Assembly: GCA_016703625.1 (NCBI GenBank)
Contig: JADJBP010000001.1
Coordinates: forward strand, 496,001 to 560,000
Direction: 5' to 3'
DNA: 64,000 nt
Origin: Chitinophagaceae bacterium
Lineage (GTDB): Bacteria > Bacteroidota > Bacteroidia > Chitinophagales > Chitinophagaceae
Both the position numbers and the translations under genes were made by a program. Each line of letters begins with the position of its first letter. Positions within the stretch are counted from its first letter, which is position 1. A model generated the notes under the pieces. It saw only the letters and a list, made by a program, of their open reading frames with translations, was not told the origin of the DNA and did not search any database. Positions 1 to 10,493 of the stretch are shown piece after piece.

Positions 1-2
1 TA

Positions 3-739
3 GCCAATGCTGCAGCTACATACGATACCAGTATTGTAATATATCATTATGCTCCGGATCAATTGGGATATACAGACCGGGCATACGGAACGTCAGGCAG
101 GAGATGATTTTATCACCTATAATCTTTCATTTGTACCTGCTACTATAACTATCGACCCGGATAATAAAACCATGGCTACCAGGACACTAACAAATGTTGG
201 ATCCCCCTGAACAATAACAGCATCAGTTTTCGGCAACCAAAACAATTACCGGCAACCAGCTGAATCTTCAAATGGCAGCCAGCGAACCGGTGAATAAAGT
301 GATCTTATTAAAAAGTAAAAACGGGACCGATTTTACGGAAGCAGGGTTGATGAAACCAGGTAAACAATCAGCCAAACAATTACCGGTTCACCGATGTGCT
401 TCCATATCCGGGCTTTACATTCTACCGGGCTAAGATTTATTCCGGCGGAAATGTACAATACTCAACGATCATAAAAGTGCAGGAAAAAATAAATAATACC
501 ATTACAATATCACCAAACCCCGCGACCGATGTGGTAAATGTGAGTTTTACCAATAATGCAGCAATCGGAAAAGTAATTGTACGTGTGATTAACCCTGAGG
601 GAAAACTGGTGATGGAATCGGCAACGAATAATAGTTTTATACATTTTGATATAAGCAATTTACCGGCAGGTATTTATTTAGCCCAGGCAGTACAAAACGG
701 CCAGATTTTGCTGCTAATAAGTTCTTAGTACATCATTGA
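3..739 (+). CDS. T9SS cargo protein, C-terminal part (frameshifted, partial)
   Basis: This is the 3' end of a secreted protein that starts before the window. The reading frame changes at least four times (near 107, 207, 235, 370 and again near 712), but the joined translation is continuous and sensible. The last 80 residues form a type A sorting domain of the type IX secretion system: it opens with ISPNPATDVVNV, continues with IVRVINPEGKLV and LPAGIYLAQAV, and in the corrected frame ends NKFLVHH with a stop at 737-739. Such tails direct export across the outer membrane and are cleaved on attachment. The catalytic or adhesive part lies outside the window, so the function is unknown. The frameshifts are more likely sequence errors than decay, because normally essential genes here show the same pattern. 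Confidence 0.7.
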
Positions 740-762
740 TGTATAGAGCTGGCTAATATCCT

Positions 763-3700
763 TTGTTAAAACATAATCCTATTAGAAAAATTCTATTCTC
801 CATTTTGTGCGGCATAGGGTTTGCGCAAATTGCCCTGGCTCAGCCGGCTACATTTGGCTTACCCATCAGTATCGGTAGAAATAACTGTGGCCTTTCCGGC
901 GGTACCGACTCGGTTTACTTTTTTAATTATGTATCTCCAAACCTGAGCCGGGCCTCTTTTCCAAACGGCTACAGGCCCCGGCTGAAAATAGGACCTACTT
1001 CCACCACCAACCGTTTTACGATCAACGTTTCCAGTGTGGCCCTTTAATCCAGGACCAAAAATTGTATTACCTCTGGACGAATTCAATTTTATCACCCGTA
1101 CGGACCTATGTATGGCGCTGGAGGCCCGATACCACTTTGCACCGGAACGCCACCAACAACGGCTTACCTGGATACCTCCACTCTTTCCCGTATGATATCT
1201 GGGGGTGGCTTTTGACAACAACGGTATCGGATGGACATTGGAATTTCCTGCGGCACCTTGCAGCCGGGCTTTTTTAAGGCCTATTGACTTTGCAGCAGGT
1301 ATTTATAATGTGGCAGATACCCTGGATTTTACAACCGGCCCGGGCGGGATCGGCGATACACTCTGGAATCCCGGCAATGGCGATATCACCATGATGCCTT
1401 CCGGCCAGCTTTACTACAACTTTGATAATAAATTATACACGCCCGACTATGGAAGTTATGGAGGACCAACCCGCCATATCAAATCCACATATATTGACTC
1501 AACCAAATTACCGACCGGCGCACCTGCTTTGGTTGGACTTGCCTTTTCCGACGGCGACATCATTTCTTCGTATACCGGCGGCTGTATTTACCGGCGCCTG
1601 AACCCGGTAACCGGGGATACCAACAATGTAAGTTATACCTATACTGCCGGTAAAGGGGTCCGTTCCGTGGATATGACCCAATTGGTTTCCCGGTGTGGGC
1701 CCTTCAAAAAACTGATTTCTGTTACATCCTACAGGAACCCCGGGCCAATACGATATGGTATATGATGTATATACGAAACTATGGAACATATCCTTTAACA
1801 AATCTCCAGGTCACAGACAATCTATCCCTGATCAACGGGCTGGCGAATGTTTCAAATGTTACAGCAGTCTTCACCAGCAACCCGGTAGGTGTGATCATTA
1901 AATGCCGGGTATAACGGAACTTCAAACCTCAACCTGCTGAATGCAGGACAAACCCTGCCAAATTATCCTATATCGAATAATAATTTTACGATCCGCATCT
2001 CCTGCCGGTTATCTAATATAGTGGCGGGCATTGTATATAATAACCGGGCAATAACAACCGGAAACGGATTCAATAATGTTGCATTAAGGGATTCGTCTAC
2101 CAATGGTAACAATCCCGACCTGAATCAGAATGACAAACCGGATGATGTAGGCGAAAGCCAGCCCACCCCGTTCGTGGTCATTATCACACCAATAACACCG
2201 CCATGTACTGTTCTTGAGTCAAACATTGTATACCAGGATTTTGGTAACGGCGCAGGACTTAACGGCAGCATTCCTCCATCCGTTGCTGTGCCTTCTGCAA
2301 GCAGCGGCTATACAGGTACTGCTGTTGCCCCGGTGGCGATCAACCGGTTTACGGTAACCAATAATGCCTCACTTGGCAATGCTACAAACTGGGTCAGCAT
2401 CACCGATCATACCGGTGGGGTCAACGGCAGAATGCTGGCGATCAATGCAGATGCCTCTTCAACTGTAATGTACAGGGATACGATGCCGGTATCGTGCCCC
2501 GGACAGCAATATTCTGTTTCTTTCTGGGCAGCTTTCTTAGGCAACACCAATTACCAGACGGTCTGTGATGGTTTGGGTGGATTTAAATATCCGCAGATAT
2601 TGGTGAGGATCAGGGACCTTGTAACTGGTCTTGTTATTACACAATATACTTCCGATACGATCAAACTTAACACCTGGCTGCAGCATGGTATGAAATGGGT
2701 GATGCCCCCCGGGTACTCCAGCGTGATCCTGGAACTGCTGAATGCCGGTCCCGGTGGCTGTGGTAATGACGTGGCACTTGATGATATCGTTTATGGTTTG
2801 TGTACCCCCGACCCGTTTGTAAACCTGAATAACCCCGGTGGAACCTGCCTGGGTACATCAGTTACATTTACAGCCAACTTCTCCGACCCCAGAGTTATTC
2901 CCGGACCAAAAGATTACCAATGGCAATGGTCTCCTGCACCTGGGCAGGGCCATGGACAAATATCATAGGCGCTACTGCCTCCACTTATATCATCAACCCG
3001 GTAACCGCGGCTGATACAGGAAGGTACTACCGGGTGATCGTAGCCGCCCAGGGTAATATAGGATTACCCGGCTGTCAGTATATTTCTCCGGGAACCAGGT
3101 TGATGGGTTTATCACTTTCTTTAGCGCCAACATCGGCAACAAAAAATAAAAAATAACATTTGCCCGGGCATATCTGTGAACTTAACGGTTTGCAGGCGGA
3201 ACATTAGGTACCAATGCAGGCTGGATATGGTACACCGGAAGTTGCGGTACTTCGCTGGTAGGTACCGGCAGCAGTATTTCCGTAACGCCTTCTGTAACTA
3301 CCACCTATTATGTAAGGGCAGAAGGCGATTGCAACACCAACAAGCTGCCATGCTGTTACCGTAAATATTTCCTGTGATATTGATAAGGACAAGGACGGAA
3401 TTCCCGACTGGGTTGAAAGCAATATGGCAGCGGCCTTCCAGGATGCCAACAGCAATGGCATCATAAATGCATACGACCCGACCTACCCGGGATTTGTAGA
3501 TAATAACAATGATTACATCAATGATAATTTCCAGGCCGATGGTGATTCGGATAATGACGGGATCCTTAATTACCTGGATACAACCTTCCCCGGAAGAGTA
3601 GACAGCAATGGCGATGGCGTGGATGACCGGTTTGATACCGACCGGGATGGAAGGATAAATATGCTTGATCTTGACAGTGAGAACGACGGCGTACCCGATG

Positions 3701-5321
3701 TGGTGGAAGTTTATGGTGTGGATGTAAACGGGAATGGCCAGATCGATAATTTCAGCGATGCCGATGGAGACGGGCTTACCGACCAGGCAGCTGGATGCCA
3801 ATGCTGTTAATGCTTATAATACCGGTACCGGTTTGGGCCGGCCCAATATTGATATAGATGCTGTTCCAAATTATGTTGACCTGGATAGTGATAATGACGG
3901 TATTCCGGATGTAGTTGAATCTGCCGGCCCCGATGCAAACAATAATGGCATCATAGATGGTTTTGTGGATGCCAATAATGATGGTTTGCACGATGGTTAT
4001 ATCAATGGAACTGCATTATTGACCACCGGCGCTGATGTTAATGCCGACGGCAGGGCAGATACCTAGCCCAATAAAAACCTTGACCGGGACCTGCGGCCGA
4101 ATGCGTACGACCTGGATAGCTGATGGCGATGGCATTGTGGATGTTATTGAAGCCGGATTGCCCGATGCAAACCTGAATGGTATTAGTGGATGGGGTGATC
4201 GGGAACCAATGGATGGTCAACAACAGTATCTGCAATGGCCGCACTGAACCTACGCAATACAGATGCGGATGGCAATCCCGATTACCTGGATATTGATTCA
4301 GACGATGATGGTATTCCCGATAATATAGAAGGGATGTCTACAGCAGGATATTTATTGCCTACTACAACGGATGCCGACGGCGACGGTTTAAATACTTATG
4401 ATAATCTGGCAGGGTATGGCGGATCCGGAATATTCGTTTATGATCATGACGGCGATGGAACGCCGGATTACAGGGATCTGGATACGGATGCCGATGGCCA
4501 GCTGGATGTTGTGGAAGGAAATGATTTTAACCTGAATGGCCTGGCAGATGACCTGGTAACCTTAACCGGCCTTGATACAGACAACGATGGCCTGGATAAC
4601 CGGTTCGACTCATTAAACTCGGTAACAAACCTGAAAGGAACATCTTACTTGATGGGCAATGGTGGAATCTTTGTGGGTGATCCTACCCGGGATCAAGAAC
4701 CACAGTTCAGTCAAAAACAGTTAGCCAAACAAACCGTGACTGGCGCTTTGTAGGGTATGTATTGCCTGTGCAGTTCCTGCAGCTTTCAGGTGTTCTCCAG
4801 GCCAATCATGTGTTACTAAAATGGGTAGTCATTGCATCCAAAGAAGTGGATCATTTTGAAGTGGAACGGAGCACGGATAACATGAACTATATTAAAACCG
4901 GTACGGTTTCGATCCGGTCCAAGCTCAATGAGCAGCAGAACTTCACTTTCAAAGATGATGTTTCGAATGTAAAAAAGAGATCATTTACTACCGCATAAAA
5001 GTAATCGGTAAGGCCGGAGAAATACAGTACAGCAATATGCTGGTGATTCACAAGCAGCAAAGTCAAAACAGGATTGCATATTATGCCGAACCCGGCAACA
5101 GAATATGTTTCCCATGGTCTTCTTTGCTGAAAAGAATCCGAAGTTACCATAAGGCTGTTCGATAATTTAGGCAAAACAGCATTGCTGAAAAATCAAAAAG
5201 GGCAAAAGGGAATAATACGGTACAGCTAACGGGCCTCAACAGGTACAGCAATGGTGTTTATACATTACAGGTGTTTGTAAATGATGAAGCAGTTACGCAA
5301 AAACTGGTGTTGCAGAAATAA
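763..5321 (+). CDS. Large T9SS-secreted protein with Ig-like and thrombospondin type 3 calcium repeats (frameshifted)
   Basis: One long gene of about 1500 codons broken by roughly ten indels. It begins at a TTG (763) followed by a clear signal peptide (ILFSILCGIGFAQIALAQ). The middle part (about 2021-2830) is a beta-rich module with a GNDVALDDI motif, as seen in secreted carbohydrate-binding-like domains. An Ig-like segment follows (about 2900-3110, ADTGRYYRVIV), then a PKD/Ig-like stretch rich in TTYYVRAEGDC. From 3380 to 4720 there are many aspartate-rich calcium repeats of the form DxDxDGIPD or DSDNDGI (thrombospondin type 3 style). The end restores to a type A sorting tail (NGVYTLQVFVNDEAVTQKLV) stopping at 5319-5321. 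It is probably a cell-surface adhesin or structural protein; the ligand is unknown. A terminator hairpin follows directly. Confidence 0.7.
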
Positions 5322-5351
5322 CAATTTCCAAAGCTGTTTATTCATAAATTA

Positions 5352-5377
5352 CCTCTTCCACCCGGAAGAGGTTTTTT
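5352..5377 (+). terminator. Rho-independent terminator after the T9SS cargo gene
   Basis: An 8-bp perfect stem, CCTCTTCC and GGAAGAGG, with a 4-base loop is followed by six T. It sits 30 bases after the stop of the secreted protein and just before the ksgA promoter box. Confidence 0.85.
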
Positions 5378-5381
5378 AAAC

Positions 5382-5389
5382 TACTTTTG
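5382..5389 (+). promoter_or_regulatory. TAnnTTTG promoter box of ksgA
   Basis: TACTTTTG matches the Bacteroidota -7 consensus TAnnTTTG exactly. It ends five bases before the ksgA ATG, so transcription would start at or next to the start codon. No clear -33 TTG is seen, because the region upstream is the terminator hairpin. Confidence 0.6.
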
Positions 5390-5394
5390 CTGTC

Positions 5395-6147
5395 ATGTAC
5401 ACACATAAAAAATCACTGGGCCAGCATTTTTTGAAAGATGATATCGTTATTGAAAAGATAATAGCTGTTTTAAAGCAATCACCTTTTAATAACCTGTTGG
5501 AAGTGGGACCGGGTACGGGCGCTTTAACCAGGCACCTGTTGGGGATACCCGGTATTGATTTTAAAGCGGTGGAGCTGGATGATGAAAAAGTTGTTTACCT
5601 CAACAAAAAATATCCGGCACTGGCAGGTAAGATCATTCACCAGAGCTTTTTGGATATGGATAAACCCTTTGATGAACCCTTTACAGTGATCGGTAATTTC
5701 CCGTACAATATCTCTACACAAATTTTATTTAAAGTGCTCGAATGGAAGGATGATGTGCCCTGCATCATCGGAATGTTTCAGAAAGAAGTGGCGCAAAGGG
5801 CAGCATCAAAGGAAGGCAGTAAAGTGTATGGGGTGTTGAGTGTCCTGATGCAGGCGTATTACGATATCGAATACCTGTTTGATGTAAGCAATGAATGTTT
5901 TGATCCTCCGCCAAAAGTGCAAAGCGGTGTTATCCGCATGAAAAGGAAAACCACAGCGCCGGAATATAAAAGTGAAAGGGCTTTTTGGGTACTGGTAAAA
6001 ACAGCCTTTAACCAGCGCCGTAAAACCATGCGCAATGCCGTAAAAAGTTTATTCCCTGCTGATGTGCTGCAGGATGACATATTTTTAAAACGTGCCGAAG
6101 CTTTGAGTGTGGAAGACTTTGCTGCTTTGACTTTCAGGATGCAATAA
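5395..6147 (+). CDS. rsmA: 16S rRNA (adenine(1518)-N(6)/adenine(1519)-N(6))-dimethyltransferase RsmA/KsgA
   Basis: 250 residues, close to the usual 260-270 for KsgA. It dimethylates two adjacent adenines in the 3' hairpin of 16S rRNA late in 30S assembly, using S-adenosylmethionine. Visible motifs are the N-terminal KSLGQHFLKD, the SAM-binding LLEVGPGTGALT (about residues 36-47), the acidic VELDDE and the catalytic NFPYNIS (about residues 102-108, the N[LF]PY motif). The C-terminal helical domain (FNQRRKTMRNAV) is present. The gene is intact and alone: a terminator precedes it and a hairpin follows it, facing a convergent gene. The promoter box touches the start codon, so the mRNA may be leaderless. 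Confidence 0.96.
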   Translation: MYTHKKSLGQHFLKDDIVIEKIIAVLKQSPFNNLLEVGPGTGALTRHLLGIPGIDFKAVELDDEKVVYLNKKYPALAGKIIHQSFLDMDKPFDEPFTVIGNFPYNISTQILFKVLEWKDDVPCIIGMFQKEVAQRAASKEGSKVYGVLSVLMQAYYDIEYLFDVSNECFDPPPKVQSGVIRMKRKTTAPEYKSERAFWVLVKTAFNQRRKTMRNAVKSLFPADVLQDDIFLKRAEALSVEDFAALTFRMQ

Positions 6148-6180
6148 AGACCGTTCCCGCCATGGGCGGAACGGTCTTTT
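6146..6180. terminator. Bidirectional terminator between ksgA and the DUF5777 gene
   Basis: AAAGACCGTTCC pairs with GGAACGGTCTTT; one bulged base and a short GC extension close onto an ATG loop. The stem is flanked by A on the left and T on the right, so it can serve both converging genes. Confidence 0.8.
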
Positions 6181-6205
6181 GAAGAGCTCATACTAAATTT
6201 TTATC

Positions 6206-7120
6206 TTATTTCTTCAGGTTCATACTTCTGTTAATGGTAAAGCCGAAAGCAATGTTCCCGTCTTTAAGGCGGCTGTTATTCCTTGCCAACTGATCAATGG
6301 CAGAAGCGTCTGTAGTACTTCCAACATAAAACTGGAACAGGTGGGTGCCGGTACTGATCTCAACACCAACAGATAGCAGGTCGGGTTGATAGTTAAGGAT
6401 ATCCCCGCTTTTGGAAATGATGTTTTTATACATATTGAACTGGCGTGCATATTCAAGTGTCAGGTTAAGGGTGTTTGTTGCTTTGTATTTTGCTGCCATA
6501 CCCATTGAAAATACCTCATTACTGTTATTAGAACCATAAGGCACTACATTAAAGTGTATCCAGGTTGGCATCAGCTGCAGCGAAAATTTATCTGAAAACT
6601 TTCGTGAGATCAGCAACTGGTTCAGGAATGCAAACTTGTTTCCGGCAAACCCTTTATCAGGATCCTTTGATGCATTAACATTAGCCATGGAATACCATCC
6701 TACGGTAACCGGTATATTTCTTTCACCGGTTTGTTGCCTGATGATCCTGAATTTTAACCAGCCTTCGTAAGAAGAACCGCCGGCCATAGCCACGCCCACG
6801 TTCATAAATTTAAGGGGTGAATAATCAAACGATAAATAGGTATTTGCTACACCGGAGTTAAGTCCAAAAAACTGGGCTATATTCTGTGATCCGCCATCCT
6901 TATTCCATATATGACTGAAATGGTGAGAGACCATAAATTGTAAAATACCGGGATTTACGATCTCCGTACTCTGCATATTGATGATCTTGGTTGCGTTAAA
7001 GACAGCCCTTGTAAATTTTTGCTTGGGTGCTGCCTTGGTTTCTGTTTCCAGGGAATCCTGTGCTAATGAAGCAACAGATAAACAAAGGCTTAAGAAGCAA
7101 AGCGATAATATCTTTTTCAT
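6206..7120 (-). CDS. DUF5777-type outer-membrane beta-barrel protein
   Basis: 304 residues from the ATG at 7120, chosen because a signal peptide (KKILSLCFLSLCLSVASLAQ) begins there; an earlier in-frame start would add 27 non-signal residues. The mature part alternates short hydrophobic strands with turns and ends in FTINRSMNL, as expected for an outer-membrane barrel. NATKIINMQSTEI near the N-terminus and the overall layout match the DUF5777 beta-barrel family (recalled, not searched). The gene follows two lipoproteins with haem-like motifs on the same strand, and the divergent genes encode an Fe-S/NrfD/cytochrome module. A role as a pore or scaffold for an electron-transfer complex is therefore possible, but this rests on context only. 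No frameshift. Confidence 0.75.
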   Translation of the reverse strand: MKKILSLCFLSLCLSVASLAQDSLETETKAAPKQKFTRAVFNATKIINMQSTEIVNPGILQFMVSHHFSHIWNKDGGSQNIAQFFGLNSGVANTYLSFDYSPLKFMNVGVAMAGGSSYEGWLKFRIIRQQTGERNIPVTVGWYSMANVNASKDPDKGFAGNKFAFLNQLLISRKFSDKFSLQLMPTWIHFNVVPYGSNNSNEVFSMGMAAKYKATNTLNLTLEYARQFNMYKNIISKSGDILNYQPDLLSVGVEISTGTHLFQFYVGSTTDASAIDQLARNNSRLKDGNIAFGFTINRSMNLKK

Positions 7121-7173
7121 AATCTCTGATTTTATATTTGTAACACTCATTTTTTCTGATGTGTTTTTAAAAA

Positions 7174-7786
7174 TTATTGAGGTGTACCCTGTGCGATCCA
7201 TTCGTTAAAAAGTTTTACCGTACAGGAGCTTAAGCTCAGTGCACCACCAGGGTGGCCGTTGTTACCGCTGCTGTTCATCATGGTTGTTAAAACATCTTTT
7301 TAGCAACCATTTGGCTATAGGTAAGGTTTGATGCAATCCCCCGTGGCAGGTTGAGCCTTTACAGGAAGTGGTATATAACGGAAGTATCTTGGCAGTATAG
7401 GTAATTACACCGGTTACTGTACATCCGCCGCCATCATCTTTTGCACCCTCAGCTATCCACTGTTTAATTATATTTTCCTGGGTGGTTGTAAAATAAATGG
7501 ATCCGGCACCGGGATGGATTCCTCCATTTACCCAGGCATCCAGTAAACCAACCCTTCCAAGTATCGCATCATAGAAAATAGTATCTGCGTGCGAAAATTG
7601 AACAGCCCTTGTTCCGATACCATTGTTATGGCAGCCGCAACCGCCGGAAACCATGATGGGAACTACATCATTCCGGAATGATATTCCGGGTACTGCAATA
7701 ATGTCTTCCTTATTTTTATAACATGATGACAACAGATAAGTTAGCATTGCAGTCATCACACCCATTGTTATTATTACCTTTTTCAT
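7174..7786 (-). CDS. Lipoprotein with atypical c-type haem motifs (frameshifted)
   Basis: A signal peptide ending in the lipobox LLSSC gives a membrane-anchored lipoprotein of about 200 residues. It has two cysteine-histidine motifs: GGCGCH (CXCH, about residue 50) and CKGSTCH (CX4CH, about residue 142). Canonical haem c attachment is CXXCH; CX4CH variants occur in bacterial proteins of this kind, but haem binding is not proven here. The first module ends with IIKQWIAEGAKDD and the second, after two frame corrections near 7330 and 7303, ends with LFNEWIAQGTPQ. The protein is thus two copies of one cytochrome-like module. It is transcribed with the downstream DUF5777 gene (54 bases apart) and the upstream paralogue. 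Confidence 0.7.
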
Positions 7787-7816
7787 ATATCTAATATTTT
7801 AGATTGATTGTTTCAG

Positions 7817-9006
7817 TTATTGTTTTATAATGGTACCGGTTTTCCTGTATTTGAAAATACCTGCATTGGCATTCCCATATTTCCATACAACAGGAATATT
7901 GGGATCGGCAAAATACCATGCCTTGATCAGGGCAATTTCATGTGATTTAAGGCCGCCGTCTCCATAAGCCATATCTCCCTGGTGGCTTGTTGCATATACG
8001 CCGGTGAATGGATTAGCCAGCAATAAAGTGGAGTCTATTCTTGAGATCATGGAACTGGTAGCATTCAGGTAATTGGCATTAACATAATAAGTCAATAATG
8101 TAACCGGGTTTGTGTAAACAATAGAACTGGTTGACCTTACACTTTTTGGATACAAAATGTCCATCAGGATATCATCATAATCATTTAAAGGTCCACGGGT
8201 ACTTTGAGAGGATCTTGGTGTTGCAAACTTTTTCCAGGGCCTGAAGCTGTTAAAGGCAAGTGTATCTGAATAAAATTTCTTAACACTGTCTTTATAGGCT
8301 GTCCATACCTGGGTACGTTTTGTTGCATTGGAAAGCTGGCAATAATTAGTTACAGCACCGGTTGATGGGTTGATATACAAGTATTGAGTGGTATCAGCCG
8401 TGGTTAAAGGGCCAAGTAATCCTGCCCTTGCCCATCCGCCTGTTGCGGTGGCCTGGTTGTGGCAGTTGGCAGAACCACAGCCGGAAATAAGTCAAGTGAT
8501 GGCTGCCGGCCTGAAATCATTATAATCAGGTTTTCCTTTGCGCCATTCTTGATCCAGTTATAAATAAGCGATTTGTCGGTAGTATTCATTTCATGATTTG
8601 AATTTACCGGTGGCATGGCCTTGTCAAAATCATTGGTGGTCAGGTATTCCCATAACTTACTGCCTTCGGGATTACCGGGTGTTACAAACTTCATGATCTC
8701 GGCATAGGTGTCAAACCTTGGAGCAATCGGGCCACCATGACAATTGGATGTTGCACAATACTCATGAATGATTGTTTGTACGCCCCTGAACTTGATGATG
8801 TCATTAACATCGGGCACAACATCAGATGGGGTTACTTTATTGGATTCATAAAAGGACGCATAGGTCGTTGAATCCGCTGTACCCTTAAATGACCTGTCAA
8901 GGCCCTTGATGATATCGCCGGTTTTCCTGCACTGGATCACAGACGCAGAAATAACAATAACTGCCAGGAAGAGGGCAGTTGCTTTAAATATTGAGACATG
9001 TTTCAT
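7817..9006 (-). CDS. Larger lipoprotein with two CX4CH motifs (frameshifted)
   Basis: About 395 residues with the frame restored near 8535 and 8420. The N-terminus is a signal peptide with lipobox SVIQC. The first CX4CH motif is CATSNCH (about residue 84), followed by a module ending IYNWIKNGAKE. After the frame correction a second motif, CGSANCH, appears. The C-terminal part (about 7820-8390) has no recognised domain; it contains DSVKKFYSDTL and GDGGLKSHEIALIKAWYF, the latter similar to the end of a cytochrome-type module. It shares the module layout of the 7174-7786 protein and is first in a three-gene minus-strand set with it and the DUF5777 barrel. Probably a cell-envelope electron-transfer or sensor lipoprotein; the function is inferred. 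Confidence 0.65.
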
Positions 9007-9227
9007 AAAAAAATATTTATGTAATTAAAATCTGTTCTGATTTGAATGTTAATTTGTTTTGTTTAATAATCAAATGTAGTATGGCCCCATTTACAATTCC
9101 ATGACAAAAGATTGGCACAGATATGATTTTAATCACATCGGCTTTTGATTAATGTCATCAATTTGTCAGCATGGTGTAAATATATTGCACTGCAATTACG
9201 ACCAGTAAATATTAAAATCAAAAGTAT

Positions 9228-9455
9228 ATGGGAGACAATAAGAAATCTGACGATAAATCACGCCGCTGGTTTTTGTCACTATTATCGCCGGTTGAAAATA
9301 ATGAGGCCAAGCCCGGCATGGTAAAAATGCTGACTGCCGACGGAAAACTCGTTGAAATTGATAAAACGGTGCTTGAAGCCGCATCCAAAAAACAAAAATC
9401 TTCCAACCAGGAGATCTACGACTGGATGAATAATCCTTCCAAAGAATCAAAATAA
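9228..9455 (+). CDS. Small protein sharing an N-terminal motif with the adjacent Fe-S protein
   Basis: 75 residues, not recognised as a named family. Residues 11-20 read SRRWFLSLLS, a twin-arginine-like sequence without a full signal region. Residues 33-45 read MLTADGKLVEIDK, nearly the same as LLSPDGEIVEIDS in the N-terminal part of the next protein, which begins 25 bases downstream. The small gene therefore seems to be a stand-alone copy of the leader region of the Fe-S subunit, perhaps a chaperone or assembly factor. It is the first gene of the plus-strand Fe-S/NrfD/cytochrome operon and is divergent from the lipoprotein set across a 221-base spacer. Confidence 0.65.
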   Translation: MGDNKKSDDKSRRWFLSLLSPVENNEAKPGMVKMLTADGKLVEIDKTVLEAASKKQKSSNQEIYDWMNNPSKESK

Positions 9456-9480
9456 CTGATCCTTTCAAAATAATATAACA

Positions 9481-10443
9481 ATGAAAGAACAAGAAGTAAT
9501 TCAAGAACCGGGCAGGCGGAATTTCATAAAAAAATGTGGCTATAGCAACGGTGGCAACTGCTGCCTGCGGAAGTATAGCCTGCTCCTGCACTTCCAATAA
9601 AACTGCTGTAAGCGACAAAGTAAGATTGCTTTCTCCGGATGGCGAGATTGTAGAAATAGACTCAGCTTACCTGAATCACCGGGAGAATATGGCTGTTTTA
9701 TCCCAACATGAACAGCGGACAGGTATTGCAGGAAAGCGGTTTGTAATGGTAGTTGACCTGGCCCTTTGTAAAAATGCCCGTAAATGTGTAACAGCCTGTC
9801 AGAAACACCATTACCGCCCGGAAGAAACCGAGTGGCTTTCTGTTAAATTAATGAAGGACAGTGAAAAGTCGGCGCCATATTGGTTTCCCAAACAATGTTT
9901 CCACTGTGATAATCCTCCCTGTGTAAAAGTTTGCCCGGTTGATGCCACTTTTAAACGGAATGACGGCCTGGTTTTAATTGACAATGACAGGTGCATTGGC
10001 TGCAAATTCTGTATGGCTGCCTGCCCTTATTCAACCCGTGTATTTAACTGGGATGAACCCGAAATGCCTTTTGATATAAAGACCTGCAATATAATGCCGA
10101 AACAGGTATACCTGCAAAAGTGGGTACGGTGGAAAAATGCGATTTCTGCCCCGACAGGGCCCGGGAAGGTTTGCTGCCACCATGTGTGGAATCATGCCCC
10201 AACGGTGTGTTTTATTTTGGTGATGAAAATGAAGATACAGTAACCAATGGTTCCGAAACATTAGGCTTCAGCCAGTTATTAAAAGACAGGGCCGGATACC
10301 GTTTCCTGGAAGAACTGGGCACAAAGCCAAGGGTTTATTACCTGCCGCCAAAAGACAGGCAGTTCCCTGTTGAAAGAGGATATGATGACCTTCCGGAAAA
10401 TATAAAAGAAAGGTTTAAGGATATCATGGAAGCAAAGAAGTAA
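9481..10443 (+). CDS. Tat-type 4Fe-4S electron-transfer subunit, NrfC/PsrB-like, with one altered cluster motif (frameshifted)
   Basis: About 320 residues from the ATG at 9481. GRRNFIKK followed by an alanine-rich stretch is a twin-arginine signal, so the protein should be exported folded. Cysteine motifs in order: CKNARKCVTAC, CFHCDNPPCVKVCP, CIGCKFCMAACP and, after a frame correction near 10095, CDFC with PPCVESCP. Three groups are standard for the NrfC/PsrB/DmsB family, but in the first the second cysteine of CXXC is alanine, leaving three cysteines. The protein would pass electrons between a quinone site on the next gene's NrfD subunit and a partner. No molybdopterin catalytic subunit is encoded nearby. 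Frameshifts lie near 9530 (a run of A) and 10095. Confidence 0.85.
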
Positions 10444-10493
10444 AGCTGTTGAAAACAGTGAAACCTAATATATAATATTGAATACAAACAATT

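Noticed and set aside
1..5321. T9SS machinery genes (porK, L, M, N, sprA) near the cargo
   Set aside because: Only cargo tails and the PorX regulator are present; no secretion component was found in the window.
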